Origin: Euonymus europaeus
Lineage: Eukaryota; Streptophyta; Magnoliopsida; Celastrales; Celastraceae
Assembly: GCA_963580455.1 (NCBI GenBank)
Contig: OY756963.1
Span: 21,657,555-21,721,554, forward strand
DNA length: 64,000 bases
Direction of reading: 5' to 3'
This document shows positions 61,815-64,000 of this stretch, in pieces; within the stretch, counting starts at the first letter, position 1, and each line of letters opens with the position of its first letter. The notes under the pieces were generated by a model that saw only the letters and a list, made by a program, of their open reading frames with translations, had not been told where the DNA came from and searched no databases. The translations under genes and the position numbers were made by a program.

Positions 61815-64000
61815 ATGGCTTCTGAGATCGATTTTGTTTTGTTATATGGTGGAGAGTGGGAAAATTGTAGGGGCATGCACACTTTTAAAGGCGGAAGAAG
61901 TCAGGGTGTAATCGTGTCTAATGCAATAACACATGCAGAATTTGTAGAACTCATATACCAGTTGATTGAAGTCGATTTTAATTCCTTCGATTTGGTGATG
62001 AAGTTTGTCTATAATACACATTTCAAAATGGAACCGATGGAGCTTCAGAATGAACGTGACATGCAATTTTTCCTAAGGCAAAATGATCATCCAGTAAAAC
62101 CTGGTACTCCACTGTGCGTAACAACGAAGCAGAGAGCGACTTGTCAGTTTGTCTCACAAGATGTTAGCTATGGTCCAATGATGCATAAAACATTTGTTGC
62201 ACCAAATGTTGGTTCTGTTTCTCCTGAGTTACCACAATTTGCAAGTAAATTTGTACCACATGACGATGGTGATGACGAGCGGGTTAATAACTACAGCGAT
62301 TTTCGCTTCTCTGATTTTGACTTTCCCAATACTGGTAACGATGATATTGATGGGGTTAATGATGAGGATGATAGTCAAGGTCTTCATGGTGAAGAGTGGG
62401 AAAATCCATTTGATGACGGGGAACCACAGTCACATAATCAATCCACCTTTGCAGCAGAAGATGGAAGGAATCATTGCTCAAATTCTATTGGGCCTTCAGG
62501 TGTTGTTGCGAGCAACAGTATTAGTAGCTCATCCGGTGGTCATGTTGCAGTAGGTCAGATTTATATGGACAAGAAAGAATTACAGAAAAATATAGCTGTG
62601 TATGCTATGAAAGAGAACAGAATGTTTCATGTATTGAAATCAACGAAAACTCTATATGCGGTCAAATGTGTTGACATGGGATGTGATTGGCGCTTGCGAG
62701 CAATAAAATTGAAAGATTCGGAGTTGTTTAAGGTAACAAGGTTTAATGGCAAGCATGACTGTTCTCTGGACCTTATCAATCGAAGTCATAGACAAGCATC
62801 TAGAAAGGTCATTGGAGAATGCATTAAGTCTAAATTTGAAGGGGTTGGTCGTACGTATCGGCCGAAAGATATAGTCGACGACGTGCGGACAGATTTTGGT
62901 GTGAATATAAGCTACGACAAAGCTTGGAGGGCTAGGGAGTTTGCTTTGGAAGTGGTTAGAGGATCACCAGAATTATCATTCTCGTATTTGCCGCATTACT
63001 GTGCAGTGTTAGAGAAAAATAACCCTGGTACAGTAACTCATATAGAGTTCGATAATGATTTCAAGTTTAAATATTTTTTCCTTGCTCTTGGGCTAGTATT
63101 GAGAGGGTTTCGTAGTTCAATGAGACGTGTCATTGCTGTTGATGGTACTCACCTCAAGGGAAAATACATGGGTACACTCTTTGTGGCTGCTGCTTTAGAC
63201 GGTAACAACAAAATTTATCCAGTTGCTTTTGGAATGGGAGATTCAGAAAATAATGCATCTTGGGAATGGTTCATGGGAAAACTTAGATCAGCTATTGATC
63301 TTGAAGATTTCTCAGAGTTGGCAATAATATCAGATAGACATAACAGTATTGAGAGAGCAGTCGCTTTGGTTTTTCCAGAGTCATACCATGGGCACTGTAT
63401 ACACCACATCAAGCAAAACATGAAAGCAAAAAATATTGATGATAGTGTCTTCCCTATTTTTTTTAAGGCAGCGAAGGTATATCGTGTTTCACAATTTGAG
63501 CATCTAATGACACAGTTGCGTGGGTTTCAAGATGGCAGGGCACATCGTTATTTAGTTGATGCTGGATTTGAAAAGTGGTCTCGTGCACATTTCCCAGGTA
63601 GGAGATACAGTATACTAACCACTAATATTGCTGAGAGTTTGAATGCTGTATTGAGGGAAGCACGGTGTCTTCCAATTACAACATTGGTTGACCATCTAAG
63701 ATCTTTACTTCAAAGATGGTTCCATGAGCGTCGCACTAAAGCAGCTTCCATTACAACCCAACTTTGTAAGAAAATTGATAAGAAGTTGAGAAAGCGGATT
63801 GACAAGGCGCAACGTATGTCTGTTGAACCAATTAGTCATATTCAGTTTTATGTGAGGGATGGACTTGGTGGTGGGGAGGTGAATCTGCACAACAGAACAT
63901 GCACCTGCAGGAAATTTGAGATGCAACAATTGCCTTGTGTTCATGCGTTGGCGGCGTGTAGAACACGCAACATTGATCCACAATCCATGTGTTCACGCTA
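61815..64000 (+). CDS. MuDR-type transposase, N-terminal 728 residues (open at window end)
   Basis: One uninterrupted frame from the ATG at 61815 to the last base. Residues 1 to about 95 form a PB1-like N-terminal region (MASEIDFVLLYGGEWENCRG). An acidic Asp/Glu/Ser-rich linker (about 145-245) follows. The MuDR DNA-binding region begins near 250 with IYMDKKELQKNIAVYAMKEN and includes CVDMGCDWRLRA. The MULE catalytic domain starts with AVDGTHLKGKYMGTLFVAAA (D443) and continues with ISDRHNSIERAV (D507) and NIAESLNAVLRE. A SWIM zinc finger C696-x-C698-x9-C708-x-H710 is next. The frame lacks any stop, so the element may be coding-competent. Such proteins cut and move MULEs in the nucleus. The rest of the C-terminus lies beyond the window. 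It could alternatively be a domesticated relative, but the TIR-like left end argues for a transposon. Confidence 0.9.
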   Translation, partial: MASEIDFVLLYGGEWENCRGMHTFKGGRSQGVIVSNAITHAEFVELIYQLIEVDFNSFDLVMKFVYNTHFKMEPMELQNERDMQFFLRQNDHPVKPGTPLCVTTKQRATCQFVSQDVSYGPMMHKTFVAPNVGSVSPELPQFASKFVPHDDGDDERVNNYSDFRFSDFDFPNTGNDDIDGVNDEDDSQGLHGEEWENPFDDGEPQSHNQSTFAAEDGRNHCSNSIGPSGVVASNSISSSSGGHVAVGQIYMDKKELQKNIAVYAMKENRMFHVLKSTKTLYAVKCVDMGCDWRLRAIKLKDSELFKVTRFNGKHDCSLDLINRSHRQASRKVIGECIKSKFEGVGRTYRPKDIVDDVRTDFGVNISYDKAWRAREFALEVVRGSPELSFSYLPHYCAVLEKNNPGTVTHIEFDNDFKFKYFFLALGLVLRGFRSSMRRVIAVDGTHLKGKYMGTLFVAAALDGNNKIYPVAFGMGDSENNASWEWFMGKLRSAIDLEDFSELAIISDRHNSIERAVALVFPESYHGHCIHHIKQNMKAKNIDDSVFPIFFKAAKVYRVSQFEHLMTQLRGFQDGRAHRYLVDAGFEKWSRAHFPGRRYSILTTNIAESLNAVLREARCLPITTLVDHLRSLLQRWFHERRTKAASITTQLCKKIDKKLRKRIDKAQRMSVEPISHIQFYVRDGLGGGEVNLHNRTCTCRKFEMQQLPCVHALAACRTRNIDPQSMCSR

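Larger units (their letters stand above)
60953..64000 (+). mobile_element. Mutator-like element (MULE), left part; runs off the window
   Basis: The left end begins near 60953 with GGGAATTTTGGAGAAATGACC, the GGGAAATTTGCAAAAATGRCC style of plant MULE terminal repeats. A leader exon, a leader intron with a minisatellite, and a transposase frame follow. The right terminal repeat and target duplication are outside the window, so the left boundary is approximate. Confidence 0.65.

Overview
The window is nuclear DNA from a eudicot plant; the species cannot be named from sequence alone. The evidence is AT-rich intergenic DNA, GT-AG introns, and single-copy plant genes such as FAD2 with a 3 kb leader intron, a 377-residue actin with the standard plant intron positions, chloroplast UPM1, and GCP3. 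There are no bacterial or organellar operons, no CRISPR arrays, and no tRNA or rRNA genes that I could find.

Layout, left to right: C-terminal exons of a bHLH factor (298-1899); a 0.7 kb hAT-type non-autonomous element (2409-3116); a ten-exon EMSY-LIKE (ENT plus Agenet/Tudor) gene (4718-9035); five-exon UPM1 (10794-13886) with a decayed antisense PPR fragment in its first intron; a Harbinger-type MITE (13961-14199); a LINE RNase H relic (14830-15660); a KH/CCCH zinc-finger gene (16566-19583); FAD2 (leader exon near 20.9 kb, CDS 24053-25198); a VQ-motif gene (28126-28602); actin (30080-31537); a GDSL-lipase first-exon relic (32400-32631, minus); fourteen-exon POLD2 (38926-34150, minus); a type-2 metallothionein pseudogene (40190-39790, minus); a young Ty3/gypsy element (40438-45301) with intact LTRs and target duplication but broken gag-pol frames; a WRC-domain gene (47414-49184); a MUSE1/2-like RING E3 gene (51494-52759); a small C2H2 protein (54511-54861); two-exon GCP3 (60115-57427, minus); and a MULE whose transposase frame is still open at the right edge.

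The genes do not form a pathway. Most are housekeeping or regulatory: pyrroles (siroheme) in the plastid, ER oleate desaturation, the cytoskeleton (actin and gamma-tubulin complex), replication (POLD2), ubiquitination, and chromatin or RNA regulation. What links them is position. From memory of Arabidopsis gene numbers, they are collinear with two blocks, around At2g42030-At2g42300 and around At3g12110-At3g12140/At5g066-067. Here they are interleaved, as expected if Arabidopsis lost genes reciprocally after duplication.

No clearly new biological system was found. The most unusual items are the interleaved synteny, a 20/21-bp minisatellite with a dimeric higher-order unit inside the leader intron of the MULE transposase gene, a tandem duplication of the last GCP3 exon, the metallothionein and PPR relics, and a gypsy element whose pol stop codon is the first three bases of its 3' LTR.
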